Below are positions 1 to 6,850 of a DNA stretch of 10,081 nucleotides, piece after piece. The translations under genes were made by a program, and so were the position numbers. Position 1 is the first letter of the stretch, and every line of letters begins with the position of its first letter. This DNA comes from Sphingomicrobium sp. (GTDB lineage Bacteria; Pseudomonadota; Alphaproteobacteria; Sphingomonadales; Sphingomonadaceae): assembly GCA_030146725.1 (NCBI GenBank), contig JASLBJ010000219.1, forward strand, positions 1-10,081, written 5' to 3'. The notes beneath the pieces are model-generated. The model saw only the letters and a list, made by a program, of their open reading frames with translations. It had not been told where the DNA came from and ran no database searches.

Positions 1-938
1 CGGCCGACGAGGCCCTGCTGCTCGACCGCGACGATGTTGCTGCGCGGGTCACCGGCCCGTTGCGCATCCGCTCGAACGGACAAGGCGGGACGATCTCGGG
101 CAACCTCCGGCTCGACCGTGGGCGCTTCCTGCTCGGCCGGGCAAGTGCCGCCGCCGCCGTCCCGCAGCTTGCAGTCGAGCATCGCGGGCTCGATCCCGAC
201 GCGGTGATCGAGGTCGAGGACCTCAACCCGTGGCGGCTCGACCTCAAGGTCGCGGGCGGCGACCTCCAGGTCCGCGGCCTTGGCATCGACAGCCGCTGGA
301 CGACCGATCTCGCCATAAGCGGCTCCGCGAGCGCGCCGCGCTTCACCGGCCGCGCCGACCTCGTCCGCGGCGAATATGAGTTCGCCGGGCGTAATTTCCG
401 GCTCGACCGCGGAATCATCCGTTTCCAAGGCGAGAGCCCGCCCGATCCGCTGCTCGACATCCGCGCGCTTGCCGAAGTGCAGGGCATCGACGCCAGCGTG
501 CGCGTGACCGGCACCGGACTCAAGCCCGAGATCCAGTTCGCCAGCGTGCCCGCACTGCCGCAGGACGAGCTATTGTCGCGCATCCTGTTCGGCACCTCGA
601 TCACCAACCTGTCGGCGCCCGAAGCGCTTCAGCTGGCGTCGGCGGTCGCGGCGCTTCAGTCGGGCAGCGGCAGCCTCGATCCGATCAACGCAGTTCGCAG
701 GGCGGTCGGCCTCGACCGGCTGCGCATCGTCCCCGCCGATGTCGCGACCGGTCAGAAAACCGCTTTGTCCGCCGGTAAATATATCGGCCGCAAACTGTTC
801 GTCGAGGTGATCACCGACGGCCAGGGCTATTCCGCGACGCGCGTCGAATATCAGATGACCCGCTGGCTGTCCCTGCTGTCGTCGGTGTCGACCATCGGCC
901 GGTCGAGCGCGAATGTGCGGGTGTCGCGGGATTACTGA
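1..938 (+). CDS. tamB: TamB-like translocation/assembly module protein, C-terminal part (5' end outside window)
   Basis: This is the last 311 codons of a longer gene; the frame is open from base 3 and ends at TGA 936-938. The fragment has the alternating polar/hydrophobic beta-strand pattern of the TamB (DUF490) C-terminal domain. It shows a segment where a 'gxYeFaGRNFRLDRGIIRF' type strand is followed by 'PDPLLDIRA', then 'DELLSRILFG', then a terminal stretch of amphipathic strands ending in Arg-Asp-Tyr. TamB is an inner-membrane-anchored periplasm-spanning protein that works with the outer-membrane protein TamA, and related AsmA-like proteins move phospholipid to the outer membrane. The N-terminal membrane anchor and the bulk of the protein lie upstream of the window, where tamA would be expected on the same strand. 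No frameshift is visible. The internal TTG at base 60 is not a credible start because the upstream in-frame residues continue the same fold pattern. Confidence 0.9.
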   Translation, partial: ADEALLLDRDDVAARVTGPLRIRSNGQGGTISGNLRLDRGRFLLGRASAAAAVPQLAVEHRGLDPDAVIEVEDLNPWRLDLKVAGGDLQVRGLGIDSRWTTDLAISGSASAPRFTGRADLVRGEYEFAGRNFRLDRGIIRFQGESPPDPLLDIRALAEVQGIDASVRVTGTGLKPEIQFASVPALPQDELLSRILFGTSITNLSAPEALQLASAVAALQSGSGSLDPINAVRRAVGLDRLRIVPADVATGQKTALSAGKYIGRKLFVEVITDGQGYSATRVEYQMTRWLSLLSSVSTIGRSSANVRVSRDY

Positions 939-1028
939 CGAACCCTCGACGTCACTTGCCCACGAGAGGTTCCATGTGCTGGATGACGGAGGCGGCGAGA
1001 CCCCGTCGGCACAGGAGTAGACCGCATC

Positions 1029-2540
1029 ATGGAGACCGGCATCATCATCTCGCTCGGTGCGTATTTCGCGGCGATGCTCGGCATTGGCCTCTGGGCCTGG
1101 CGCAAGTCGACCAGCGACATCAATGGCTACCTCCTTGGCGGGCGGCAGCTCGGGCCGGCGGTTGCGGCACTGTCGGCCGGGGCCTCGGACATGTCGGGCT
1201 GGCTGCTGCTCGGCCTGCCCGGCGCGGCCTATGTCGCGGGGCTGAGCGCCGGCTGGATCGCAATCGGGCTCTTCGCCGGCGCTCTGCTCAATTACCTGAT
1301 CGTTGCGCCGCGGCTGCGCGTGCACACCGAGCATACCGGCGACTCCATCACCATCCCGCAATTCTTCGAGAACCGGTTCGAGGACCGCAGTCACGCGCTG
1401 CGCGTCGTCGCTGCAGTGGTCATCATCCTGTTCTTCACGCTCTACACGTCGGCCGGCATCGTCGCGGGCGGAAAATTGTTCGAAAGCGCTTTCGGGGCCG
1501 ACTATGCGACCGGCTTGTGGATCACGGCCGGAGTGGTCGTCGCCTACACCTTGTTCGGCGGCTTCCTGGCCGTCAGCGTCACGGACTTCGTCCAGGGCTG
1601 CATCATGTTCATCGCTTTGGTGCTGCTGCCGATCGTTGCGCTGTCGCAGGTCGGCGGCGATTTCATCCCGGCGCTCGAGGCAACGAAGCCCGGCGCGTTC
1701 GACATCATGCACGACCTGACCGCCATCGCGGTCATCTCCTCGCTCGCCTGGGGCCTCGGTTATTTCGGCCAGCCGCACATCCTCGTGCGCTTCATGGCGG
1801 TGCGGTCGGTGCGTGACGTGCCGGCGATGCGCAACATCGGCATGACCTGGATGGGCGTCGCGCTAATCGGCGCGTTGGCGACTGGCCTGACCGGCGCCGC
1901 TTATGTCGCGAGCACCGGAACGCCGCTCGAGGATCCGGAGACGATCTTCATCCTGCTTGCCGAACTGCTGTTCGATCCCCTGATCACCGGCTTCCTGCTG
2001 GCGGCCCTGCTCGCCGCGATCATGAGCACCATTTCCTCGCAATTGCTGGTCTCGTCCAGCTCGCTTACCGAAGATTTCTATCGCATCTATCTGCGGCAGG
2101 AGGCCGCTCAAGGCGAGCTGGTCGCCGTCGGTCGCGCCTGCGTGCTGCTGGTCGCTCTGGTTGCGATCTGGCTTGCTTACGATCCCGAGAACACGATCCT
2201 CGGCTTGGTTGCGAATGCCTGGGCCGGGTTTGGCGCCGCCTTCGGTCCGGTGGTGATCCTCTCACTGGTCTGGCCGCGCCTGACTCGCAACGGCGCGCTT
2301 GCCGGCATCATCGTCGGCGCGCTGACTGTCCTCGTCTGGATCTACGCGCCTGTGCTCGCGAACGGCGGCGCGCTGAGCTCGATCGTCTACGAGATCGTCC
2401 CGGGGTTCGTCCTCGGAGGACTCGCCGCGATGATCGTCAGCCTCGCCGGGCCGCCCCCGTCCGAGAGCGTGCTGCGGACGTTCGAGCAAAGCGAGAAGGA
2501 GCGCCGGGACCTGTCGGCACCGCGCGGACGTCCGGCCTGA
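1029..2540 (+). CDS. putP: Sodium/proline symporter PutP
   Basis: The 503-residue product closely follows the PutP family along its whole length, the usual size for this transporter. It belongs to the solute:sodium symporter family with the LeuT fold and should be an inner-membrane protein with about 13 membrane segments that imports proline with Na+. Recognisable family signatures are the 'LGGRQLGP' and 'ALSAGASDMSGW' stretch (residues 36-57, with Arg39, Asp54 and Ser56 at the positions important for Na+ and proline coupling in E. coli PutP), 'GWGLGYFGQPHIL' in the middle, 'MSTISSQLLVSSS' (the second Na+-site region), and 'WAGFGAAFGPV' near the end. The start ATG at 1029 is preceded by AGGAG at 1013-1017. 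The gene lies 90 bp after tamB and converges on glnA. No putA proline dehydrogenase is in the window, so whether the proline is used as nitrogen source or osmolyte cannot be told here. Confidence 0.97.
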   Translation: METGIIISLGAYFAAMLGIGLWAWRKSTSDINGYLLGGRQLGPAVAALSAGASDMSGWLLLGLPGAAYVAGLSAGWIAIGLFAGALLNYLIVAPRLRVHTEHTGDSITIPQFFENRFEDRSHALRVVAAVVIILFFTLYTSAGIVAGGKLFESAFGADYATGLWITAGVVVAYTLFGGFLAVSVTDFVQGCIMFIALVLLPIVALSQVGGDFIPALEATKPGAFDIMHDLTAIAVISSLAWGLGYFGQPHILVRFMAVRSVRDVPAMRNIGMTWMGVALIGALATGLTGAAYVASTGTPLEDPETIFILLAELLFDPLITGFLLAALLAAIMSTISSQLLVSSSSLTEDFYRIYLRQEAAQGELVAVGRACVLLVALVAIWLAYDPENTILGLVANAWAGFGAAFGPVVILSLVWPRLTRNGALAGIIVGALTVLVWIYAPVLANGGALSSIVYEIVPGFVLGGLAAMIVSLAGPPPSESVLRTFEQSEKERRDLSAPRGRPA

Positions 2541-2572
2541 TCGGCCGCGCGATCCGCCGCGAATTGCAGATA

Positions 2573-2603
2573 GTGCGGGAGGAACGATCCGCCCCTCCCG
2601 CAC
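2573..2603. terminator. Stem-loop between convergent putP and glnA, probable two-way terminator
   Basis: A perfect 10-bp stem (GTGCGGGAGG at 2573-2582 with CCTCCCGCAC at 2594-2603) encloses an 11-nt loop. It occupies most of the 69-bp gap between the putP stop (2540) and the glnA stop (2610), where a shared terminator for convergent genes is expected. Neither side has a good T-run, so classic Rho-independent action is not certain. It could equally be a 3' end-protecting hairpin. Confidence 0.55.
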
Positions 2604-2609
2604 CCCGGA

Positions 2610-4022
2610 CTAGCCTGAGTAATACATGTCGAACTCGACCGGGCTCGGCGTGGTCTCCCAGCGCATCACCTCGTCCCACTTGAGTTCGATATAGCTGTCG
2701 ATCTGGTCCTTGCTGAACACGTCGCCGCGCAGCAGGAAGGCATGGTCGTTCTGCAGGCTGATCAGCGCCTCGCGAAGTGACCCGCACACGGTCGGCACAT
2801 TGACCAGCTCCGACGGCGGCAGGTCGTAGAGGTTCTTGTCCATCGGGTCGCCCGGATGGATGCGGTTCTGGATTCCGTCGAGTCCGGCCATCAGCAGCGC
2901 CGAATAAGCGAGGTACGGATTGGCCAGCGCGTCGGGGAAGCGGAACTCGACCCGCTTCGACTTCTCGCCCGCGCCATAGGGAATGCGGCACGAGGCCGAG
3001 CGGTTGCGGCTCGAGTAAGCCAGCAGCACCGGCGCTTCGAACCCGGGGACAAGCCGCTTGTAGCTGTTCGTCGACGGGTTGGTGAACGCGTTCAAGGCGC
3101 GCGCATGCTTGATCACGCCGCCGATGAAATAGAGCGCCATTTCGCTCAGGCCCGCATAGCCATCGCCCGCGAACAAGGGCTTGCCGCCCTTCCACAGCGA
3201 GATGTGGGTGTGCATCCCCGATCCATTATCCTGGGCGATCGGCTTGGGCATGAAGGTCGCGGACTTGCCGTAGGCATGCGCGACCATGTGGACGACATAC
3301 TTATAGATCTGCATCCGGTCGGCGGTTTCGACCAAAGCGCCATAGGTCAGTCCAAGCTCGTGCTGCGCAGCTGCGACTTCATGGTGATGCTTGTCGCACG
3401 GCAGGCCCATTTCGAGCATCGTCGAGACCATCTCCCCGCGGATGTCCATCGCGCTGTCGACCGGAGCGACGGGGAAGTATCCGCCCTTGGCGCGTGGGCG
3501 GTGGCCCATGTTGCCGCCCTCATATTCGCGCATTGTGTTGGTCGGCAGCTCGATGTCGTCGAGCTTGAAGCCCGACGCATTGTAGCCGTCCTCGAAGCGG
3601 ACATCGTCGAACATGAAGAACTCGGCTTCGGGCCCGACGAACACGCTGTCGGCGAGGCCGGTCTGCTGCACATAGGCTTCGGCGCGGGTCGCGGTGGAAC
3701 GCGGGTCACGGGCGTAGAGCTCGCCGGTCGACGGTTCGACCACGTTGCAGAACAGGATCATCATCGGGGTCGCCGAGAATGGATCGACATAGACCGCGTC
3801 GAGATCGGGCTTGAGGATCATGTCGCTCTCATTGATCGCCTTCCACCCGGCGATCGACGATCCGTCGAACATGAAGCCGTCGTTGAGCATGTCGTCGTCG
3901 ATCACGCCCGAGGCCATCGTCAGGTGCTGCCACTTGCCCTTGGGATCGGTGAAACGAAGGTCGACCCACTCGATCTCCTCGTCCTTGATGCGTGAAAGGA
4001 TCGTACCTGCGTCCGCTGCCAT
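2610..4022 (-). CDS. glnA: Type I glutamine synthetase (glutamate-ammonia ligase)
   Basis: The 470-residue product is a full-length bacterial GSI-beta glutamine synthetase, which joins ammonia to glutamate with ATP in the cytoplasm as a dodecamer. Visible family motifs are the latch loop 'MFDGSS' (51-56), 'GPEAEF' with metal-binding glutamates (130-135), 'NGSGMHTHISLW' with the active-site histidine 271, 'NPSTNSYKRLVPG' (315-327), 'RNRSASCRIP' (339-348) and 'VEFRFPD' (358-364). The adenylylation loop 'NLYDLP' is present with Tyr399, so the enzyme should be switched off by GlnE under nitrogen excess, guided by GlnB encoded about 1.6 kb away on the same strand. Start ATG at 4022 gives the usual N-terminus, but only a weak purine stretch precedes it. 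The gene has no close upstream partner, so it needs its own promoter in the 330-bp region to its right. Confidence 0.99.
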   Translation of the reverse strand: MAADAGTILSRIKDEEIEWVDLRFTDPKGKWQHLTMASGVIDDDMLNDGFMFDGSSIAGWKAINESDMILKPDLDAVYVDPFSATPMMILFCNVVEPSTGELYARDPRSTATRAEAYVQQTGLADSVFVGPEAEFFMFDDVRFEDGYNASGFKLDDIELPTNTMREYEGGNMGHRPRAKGGYFPVAPVDSAMDIRGEMVSTMLEMGLPCDKHHHEVAAAQHELGLTYGALVETADRMQIYKYVVHMVAHAYGKSATFMPKPIAQDNGSGMHTHISLWKGGKPLFAGDGYAGLSEMALYFIGGVIKHARALNAFTNPSTNSYKRLVPGFEAPVLLAYSSRNRSASCRIPYGAGEKSKRVEFRFPDALANPYLAYSALLMAGLDGIQNRIHPGDPMDKNLYDLPPSELVNVPTVCGSLREALISLQNDHAFLLRGDVFSKDQIDSYIELKWDEVMRWETTPSPVEFDMYYSG

Positions 4023-4112
4023 GCTGCTGTCGCTTTCGAGAAAAGATGTGATTCGCCGGCCCCCGGCGCTCCGCCACCGATTCCAGCCAAGCGGCCGGAA
4101 GTCAGGGGCAGG

Positions 4113-4125
4113 GTGAATATTTCAC
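4113..4125. promoter_or_regulatory. Perfect inverted repeat upstream of glnA, candidate operator
   Basis: GTGAA (4113-4117) and TTCAC (4121-4125) form a perfect dyad around TAT. It lies about 90 bp upstream of the glnA start, inside the transcript if the promoter is further right, or near the promoter otherwise. The repeat is certain from the sequence; its role as a protein-binding site is inference, and I do not recognise the regulator. Confidence 0.4.
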
Positions 4126-4183
4126 GCCGTGGGCTGCGGGGCGGCACGCGGCTGGTCGGGAACCCGGATCGGCCTTCCCAAAA

Positions 4184-4213
4184 ATTTAACAGTTCAGATC
4201 AAGATCACGGCAA
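4184..4213 (-). promoter_or_regulatory. Weak sigma-70-like promoter candidate for glnA
   Basis: Read on the minus strand, TTGCCG (4213-4208) and TTAAAT (4189-4184) are separated by 18 bp. Both hexamers match the consensus only in part. A start of transcription near 4177 would give a leader of about 155 nt before glnA. A second -10-like hexamer, TATACT on the minus strand (4251-4246), has no matching -35 box. Confidence is low. Confidence 0.22.
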
Positions 4214-4250
4214 ATCCCAGGACAAGACTACTTACCAAGAGTGGCAGTAT

Positions 4251-4267
4251 ATGAACCACCGGTTCAT
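4251..4267. promoter_or_regulatory. Perfect 7-bp inverted repeat, candidate operator in the divergent region
   Basis: ATGAACC (4251-4257) and GGTTCAT (4261-4267) form a perfect dyad around ACC. Just to its left, the minus strand reads TATACT (4251-4246) and the plus strand reads TATATG (4248-4253), so a protein bound here could control promoters in either direction. The dyad is visible in the sequence; the regulatory role is inferred and the binding protein is unknown. Confidence 0.4.
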
Positions 4268-4352
4268 TCATTTCGCATGCATCCATTTGAGCCTAGGCCA
4301 GTTCTATTGAAGAACGTCTGGCACTCGGCCGGTCCAACAAGGATATTTTTGC

Positions 4353-4982
4353 ATGAAACTCTTTGCAACCATTCTGACCGGTTCGGCCGGCCTTGCCGTG
4401 GCTCTTGGCGCGGCTGCGCCCGCAGCGGCACAACAGCCCTATGGTGGCTACAACCAGGGCTATCCCCAGGGCGGCAATGTCATCGGCCAGGTGCTTAACC
4501 AGGTTCTCGGCGGCGGCCGCTACGGCGCCTACGGCCAGGGCAATGACCGCGTCGGGGTCGACCAGTGCGCCCGTGCAGTCGAAGCGCGGGTCAGCCGCAA
4601 TGCCCAGAGCAACGCCTATGGCGCCTACGGCCAGCGTCCCAATGCCTACGGCTACAACACGGCCTCTTCGGCACGCGTCGTCGGCATCACCAACGTCCAA
4701 CGCAGTCAGAACGGCAACCTTCGCGTGCACGGCCTGATCTCCTCGGGCGCCTATGCCCAGGGCGCCTACGGTGCGTACGGCCAGCAGGGTTACGGCCAGC
4801 AGGGCGCCTACGGCCAGCAGGGTTACGGCCAGCAGGGTTATGGCCAACAGGGTTATGGCCAGCAGGGCTATGGCAACAACGCGCAGATGGCCGACCTGCG
4901 GTTCAACTGCCGGGTCGATCGCCGCGGCTATGTCAGCGACATCAGGATCACCCGCAACAACCAGGCGTATCGCGGCTACTAA
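4353..4982 (+). CDS. Secreted Gly/Gln/Tyr-rich repeat protein of unknown function
   Basis: I do not recognise a named family. The 209-residue product starts with a typical Sec signal peptide: Lys2, a hydrophobic core, then 'AAPAAA' with probable cleavage after Ala26. The mature part has three zones. The first is Gly/Gln/Asn/Tyr-rich (27-65). The second is a folded-looking segment with '[14 protein letters not shown]' (70-83) and '[19 protein letters not shown]' (107-125). The third is a tandem QQGYG repeat (142-172) followed by '[20 protein letters not shown]' (180-199). Cys72 and Cys186 are the only cysteines and could form a disulfide in the periplasm, and the two flanking segments may pack as one small domain with the repeat as an excursion. 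AAGGA at 4339-4343 lies 9 nt before the ATG. The gene is alone on its strand between glnA and the glnB group. An envelope or surface role is plausible but unproven. Confidence 0.87.
   Translation: MKLFATILTGSAGLAVALGAAAPAAAQQPYGGYNQGYPQGGNVIGQVLNQVLGGGRYGAYGQGNDRVGVDQCARAVEARVSRNAQSNAYGAYGQRPNAYGYNTASSARVVGITNVQRSQNGNLRVHGLISSGAYAQGAYGAYGQQGYGQQGAYGQQGYGQQGYGQQGYGQQGYGNNAQMADLRFNCRVDRRGYVSDIRITRNNQAYRGY
4776..4868 (+). repeat. 15-bp in-frame tandem repeat encoding YGQQG units
   Basis: Six copies of a 15-bp unit (TACGGCCAGCAGGGT and close variants) run head to tail at 4776-4790, 4791-4805, 4809-4823, 4824-4838, 4839-4853 and 4854-4868, with one extra GCC codon after the second copy. The first two pairs are nearly identical in DNA sequence, which indicates recent duplication. 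Because the unit is a multiple of three, gain or loss of copies would keep the reading frame. Confidence 0.92.
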
Positions 4983-5028
4983 GCCGGGCCAGAGGCCAAA
5001 CAGGCCAGGGTAACGACTGGAACAGCAG

Positions 5029-5055
5029 CGCGCGGCCGGCAACGGTCGCGCGTTT
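5029..5055 (+). terminator. Rho-independent-type hairpin after the secreted-protein gene
   Basis: The left arm CGCGCGGCCG (5029-5038), the loop GCAA (5039-5042, a GNRA tetraloop) and the right arm CGGTCGCGCG (5043-5052) give a 10-bp stem with one G-U pair, followed by TTT. It lies 46 bp after the secreted-protein stop and also faces the convergent 59-residue membrane protein gene, so it probably ends the plus-strand transcript. The T-run is short. Confidence 0.55.
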
Positions 5056-5103
5056 CTGCGTACAGCCGTTGCGGACAAGCAGCAGCATCAGCGAACGGCG
5101 CCG

Positions 5104-5283
5104 TCACCGGGATACGGGAGCAGTGTCCGAACCCGCCCCTCTGCTCGTTGCGACATCGGAGACGGCGGTATCCGCGGCCTGCCACGCAAGCACCGCGACG
5201 ATGACCGCCACCAGCAGCAGCGCCGCCACGATCAGTTGGCAGCCCCTGCGATTGTCTTTCTCCAGGTCGGTTTCGGGCTCCAT
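5104..5283 (-). CDS. Small single-pass membrane protein, unknown function
   Basis: This 59-residue product has a short acidic then basic N-terminus (residues 1-14, with Asn-Arg-Arg just before the membrane), one strongly hydrophobic segment at about residues 17-34 ending at Trp34, and a polar Ser/Thr/Asp-rich tail. The charge pattern suggests an N-terminus in the cytoplasm and the tail in the periplasm. ATG at 5283 is preferred because AAGG lies 8 nt before it; an ATG two codons upstream (5289) would leave only 2 nt. The frame has no similarity that I recognise. Coding status rests on the clean membrane-protein pattern, the ribosome binding site and a possible EcfG-type promoter just upstream. 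It follows the helix-turn-helix gene by 131 bp and so may be a separate unit. It could still be a chance frame. Confidence 0.6.
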   Translation of the reverse strand: MEPETDLEKDNRRGCQLIVAALLLVAVIVAVLAWQAADTAVSDVATSRGAGSDTAPVSR

Positions 5284-5316
5284 GTCCATTGCCTTGCCGT
5301 GAGGTCGAGCGCCTGT

Positions 5317-5346
5317 AACGGGCGGGTGCGGCCCCGGGTTCGTTCC
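5317..5346 (-). promoter_or_regulatory. Possible EcfG-type (general stress) promoter for the 59-residue membrane protein
   Basis: On the minus strand the sequence reads GGAACGAAC (5346-5338), then, 17 bp after the inner CGAAC, CGTT (5320-5317). The alphaproteobacterial EcfG consensus is GGAAC, 16-17 bp, CGTT. The inner box matches four of five bases at the right spacing; the perfect GGAAC overlapping it by one base is 21 bp from CGTT, which is too far. The CGTT box sits about 33 bp before the start codon, a good position for a short leader. The match is suggestive only. Confidence 0.35.
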
Positions 5347-5414
5347 GCAAACTTTTCGGCCGGTCGAAACCTCCAGCCGCCGATCCCGGCGCCGTTCCTG
5401 GTGCCTGCAGGACC

Positions 5415-5639
5415 CTAGAACGCGCGGCGCTGCGCGGCGATCAGCATCCGCAGCAGCATCGCCACCGGCCGCGGAACGCCGACTTTGCCCTCGAGCCACA
5501 GGCTGACCGCCGAGCGGCTGACCCCGATCGCCGCGGCAAGCTCGTTCTGGGTTCGATAGCCGAGCGTCCGCATCGCCGTGCGCAGCTCGTCGGGCGCCAT
5601 CGACGCGAGCATTTCGGCGTTCTGGTTCGGTTCGGTCAT
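5415..5639 (-). CDS. Small helix-turn-helix (XRE/Cro-type) DNA-binding protein
   Basis: The 74-residue product consists almost entirely of a lambda-repressor-like helix-turn-helix domain. After a short polar N-terminus, residues 18-56 read as helix 1 (LRTAMRTLG), then 'TQNELAAAIGVSRSAVSLWLEG', the typical pair of recognition helices with Ala-Ile-Gly at the turn and Ser-Arg-Ser-Ala-Val-Ser-Leu-Trp in the recognition helix. A final helix follows (58-72). There is no sensor or enzyme domain, so it would act as a simple repressor or partner protein. It starts 25 bp after the glnB stop on the same strand and is very likely cotranscribed with it, although no clear ribosome binding site precedes ATG 5639. 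Its targets are unknown; the inverted repeats upstream of glnA are obvious candidates to test. A role in nitrogen control is inferred from position only. Confidence 0.82.
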   Translation of the reverse strand: MTEPNQNAEMLASMAPDELRTAMRTLGYRTQNELAAAIGVSRSAVSLWLEGKVGVPRPVAMLLRMLIAAQRRAF

Positions 5640-5664
5640 CGCAACGATCGCCGGCTGGTCAGCG

Positions 5665-6036
<372 letters not shown>

Positions 6037-6067
6037 CTAATCGCCGCCGCATTTGGAAGGCAGTCAA
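6037..6067 (-). promoter_or_regulatory. Weak promoter candidate for glnB in the 70-bp divergent gap
   Basis: On the minus strand TTGACT (6067-6062) is a good -35 box, but the best downstream hexamers (CGATTA or GATTAG, 18 or 19 bp away) match the -10 consensus poorly. The -35 box overlaps the ribosome-binding region of the divergent nucleotidyltransferase gene. The 70-bp gap must carry at least the glnB promoter; this is only the best visible candidate. No sigma-54 pattern was found in it. Confidence 0.2.
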
Positions 6068-6073
6068 GGATCC

Positions 6074-6823
6074 ATGAAAGCGATCATCCTTTCGGCCGGG
6101 CAGGGCTCCCGCCTCGGCCAGCTGACCTCCGACCGGCCGAAATGCCTGATCGACTTCGCCGGGCGGACTTTGCTCGACCGGCAGCTCGACACGCTTGCCG
6201 CCAATGGCATTACGGAGGCGGTGGTCGTCACCGGCTTCCACGATGAGCTGGTCGAGGCGGCAATCGCCCGCCGCGCCGGGGGCCCCCGCGTCCGGACGGT
6301 CTTCAATCCCTTTTACAAGGTTGCCGACAATCTCGGCTCTTTGTTCGTGGCCCGTGAGGAGCTGACCGGCGACTGCCTGGTGTGGAACGGCGATACCTTG
6401 GTTTCCGACGAGCTGATGAGCCAGGTGCTCGCCAATTCCCGACCCGGGATCTGCGTCACCATCGACCGCAAGGACGGCTATGACGACGACGACATGAAGG
6501 TCGTCACCGACGCCGAAGGGCGGCTGCACGCAATCGGCAAGCGGCTGCCGATGGGCAATGTCAACGCCGAGTCGATCGGCCTGCTCGCCTTCCGTGGCGA
6601 TGGCGCGGCGCGCTTCCGCACCGCGATCGAACGCGCGATCCGCACGCCCGAGGGCACCACCATCTGGTATCTTCGGGTGATCCATCACATCGCGCAGGAC
6701 AGCGACGTGTGGACGCTCGACATTGCCGGCGAGGAATGGGGCGAGGTCGACTTTCCGCCCGATGTCGAAAGCGCGCACCGGCTGGCTGCCCGTTGGGACC
6801 AGGAGAAGCGAGCGGCCGCCTAG
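6074..6823 (+). CDS. Phosphocholine cytidylyltransferase-like nucleotidyltransferase
   Basis: The 249-residue product has the nucleotidyltransferase (GT-A-like) fold of the LicC / inositol-phosphate cytidylyltransferase group, which transfers CMP or a related nucleotide to a phosphorylated alcohol or sugar. Visible motifs are the nucleotide-binding loop 'SAGQGSRLGQLT' (7-18) followed by 'RPKCLIDFAGRTLLDRQL' (21-38) with the catalytic lysine 23, 'NPFYKVADNLGSL' (78-90), 'VWNGD' with metal-binding Asp107, 'ESIGL' (166-170) and 'EVDFPPDVESA' (224-234) with Asp226. There is no extra domain, so this is a single-function enzyme. ATG 6074 fits the family N-terminus; AAGGA at 6066-6070 is rather close (3 nt) and GGAAGG at 6055-6060 rather far. 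An in-frame TTG at 6053 would add seven residues. Substrate cannot be told: phosphocholine, inositol phosphate or a sugar phosphate all remain possible. No lipid or polysaccharide gene adjoins it. Confidence 0.9.
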   Translation: MKAIILSAGQGSRLGQLTSDRPKCLIDFAGRTLLDRQLDTLAANGITEAVVVTGFHDELVEAAIARRAGGPRVRTVFNPFYKVADNLGSLFVAREELTGDCLVWNGDTLVSDELMSQVLANSRPGICVTIDRKDGYDDDDMKVVTDAEGRLHAIGKRLPMGNVNAESIGLLAFRGDGAARFRTAIERAIRTPEGTTIWYLRVIHHIAQDSDVWTLDIAGEEWGEVDFPPDVESAHRLAARWDQEKRAAA

Positions 6824-6850
6824 CGATCCTGCCGCGCGCGGTACAGCTAT

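Larger units (their letters stand above)
4023..4352. other. 330-bp divergent intergenic region between glnA and the secreted-protein gene
   Basis: No gene is supported here. The region serves as upstream DNA for both glnA (minus) and the secreted-protein gene (plus). Its central part (about 4180-4320) is clearly richer in A+T than its surroundings, as expected for promoters. It holds two perfect short inverted repeats (4113-4125 and 4251-4267) and a weak sigma-70-like pair. I searched both strands for a sigma-54 promoter (GG-N10-GC with the wider consensus) and for an NtrC-type TGCACC/GGTGCA dyad and did not find a convincing one. Confidence 0.6.

Noticed and set aside
570..1778. A 402-codon open frame on the minus strand across the end of tamB and putP
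   Set aside because: It is antisense to two well-supported genes, has an Arg/Asp/Gln-rich composition typical of a mirrored G+C-rich codon pattern, and shows no domain.
956..1816. A 286-codon plus-strand frame overlapping putP
   Set aside because: It is the same strand in another frame, Arg/His-rich and without hydrophobic pattern, while putP in frame matches its family throughout.
2856..3995. A 379-codon open frame on the plus strand opposite glnA
   Set aside because: It is the complement of the conserved glnA codons; the composition reflects G+C-rich third positions and no motif or ribosome binding site is present.
4319..4340. TGGCAC before the secreted-protein gene, resembling a sigma-54 -24 box
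   Set aside because: No GC-containing -12 element follows at the required spacing (the downstream bases read CGGTC), and it runs into the ribosome binding site.
4293..5078. A 261-codon minus-strand frame opposite the secreted-protein gene
   Set aside because: Its low-complexity 'LLAVTLLA' repeats are just the complement of the 15-bp tandem repeat; the plus-strand frame has a signal peptide and a ribosome binding site.
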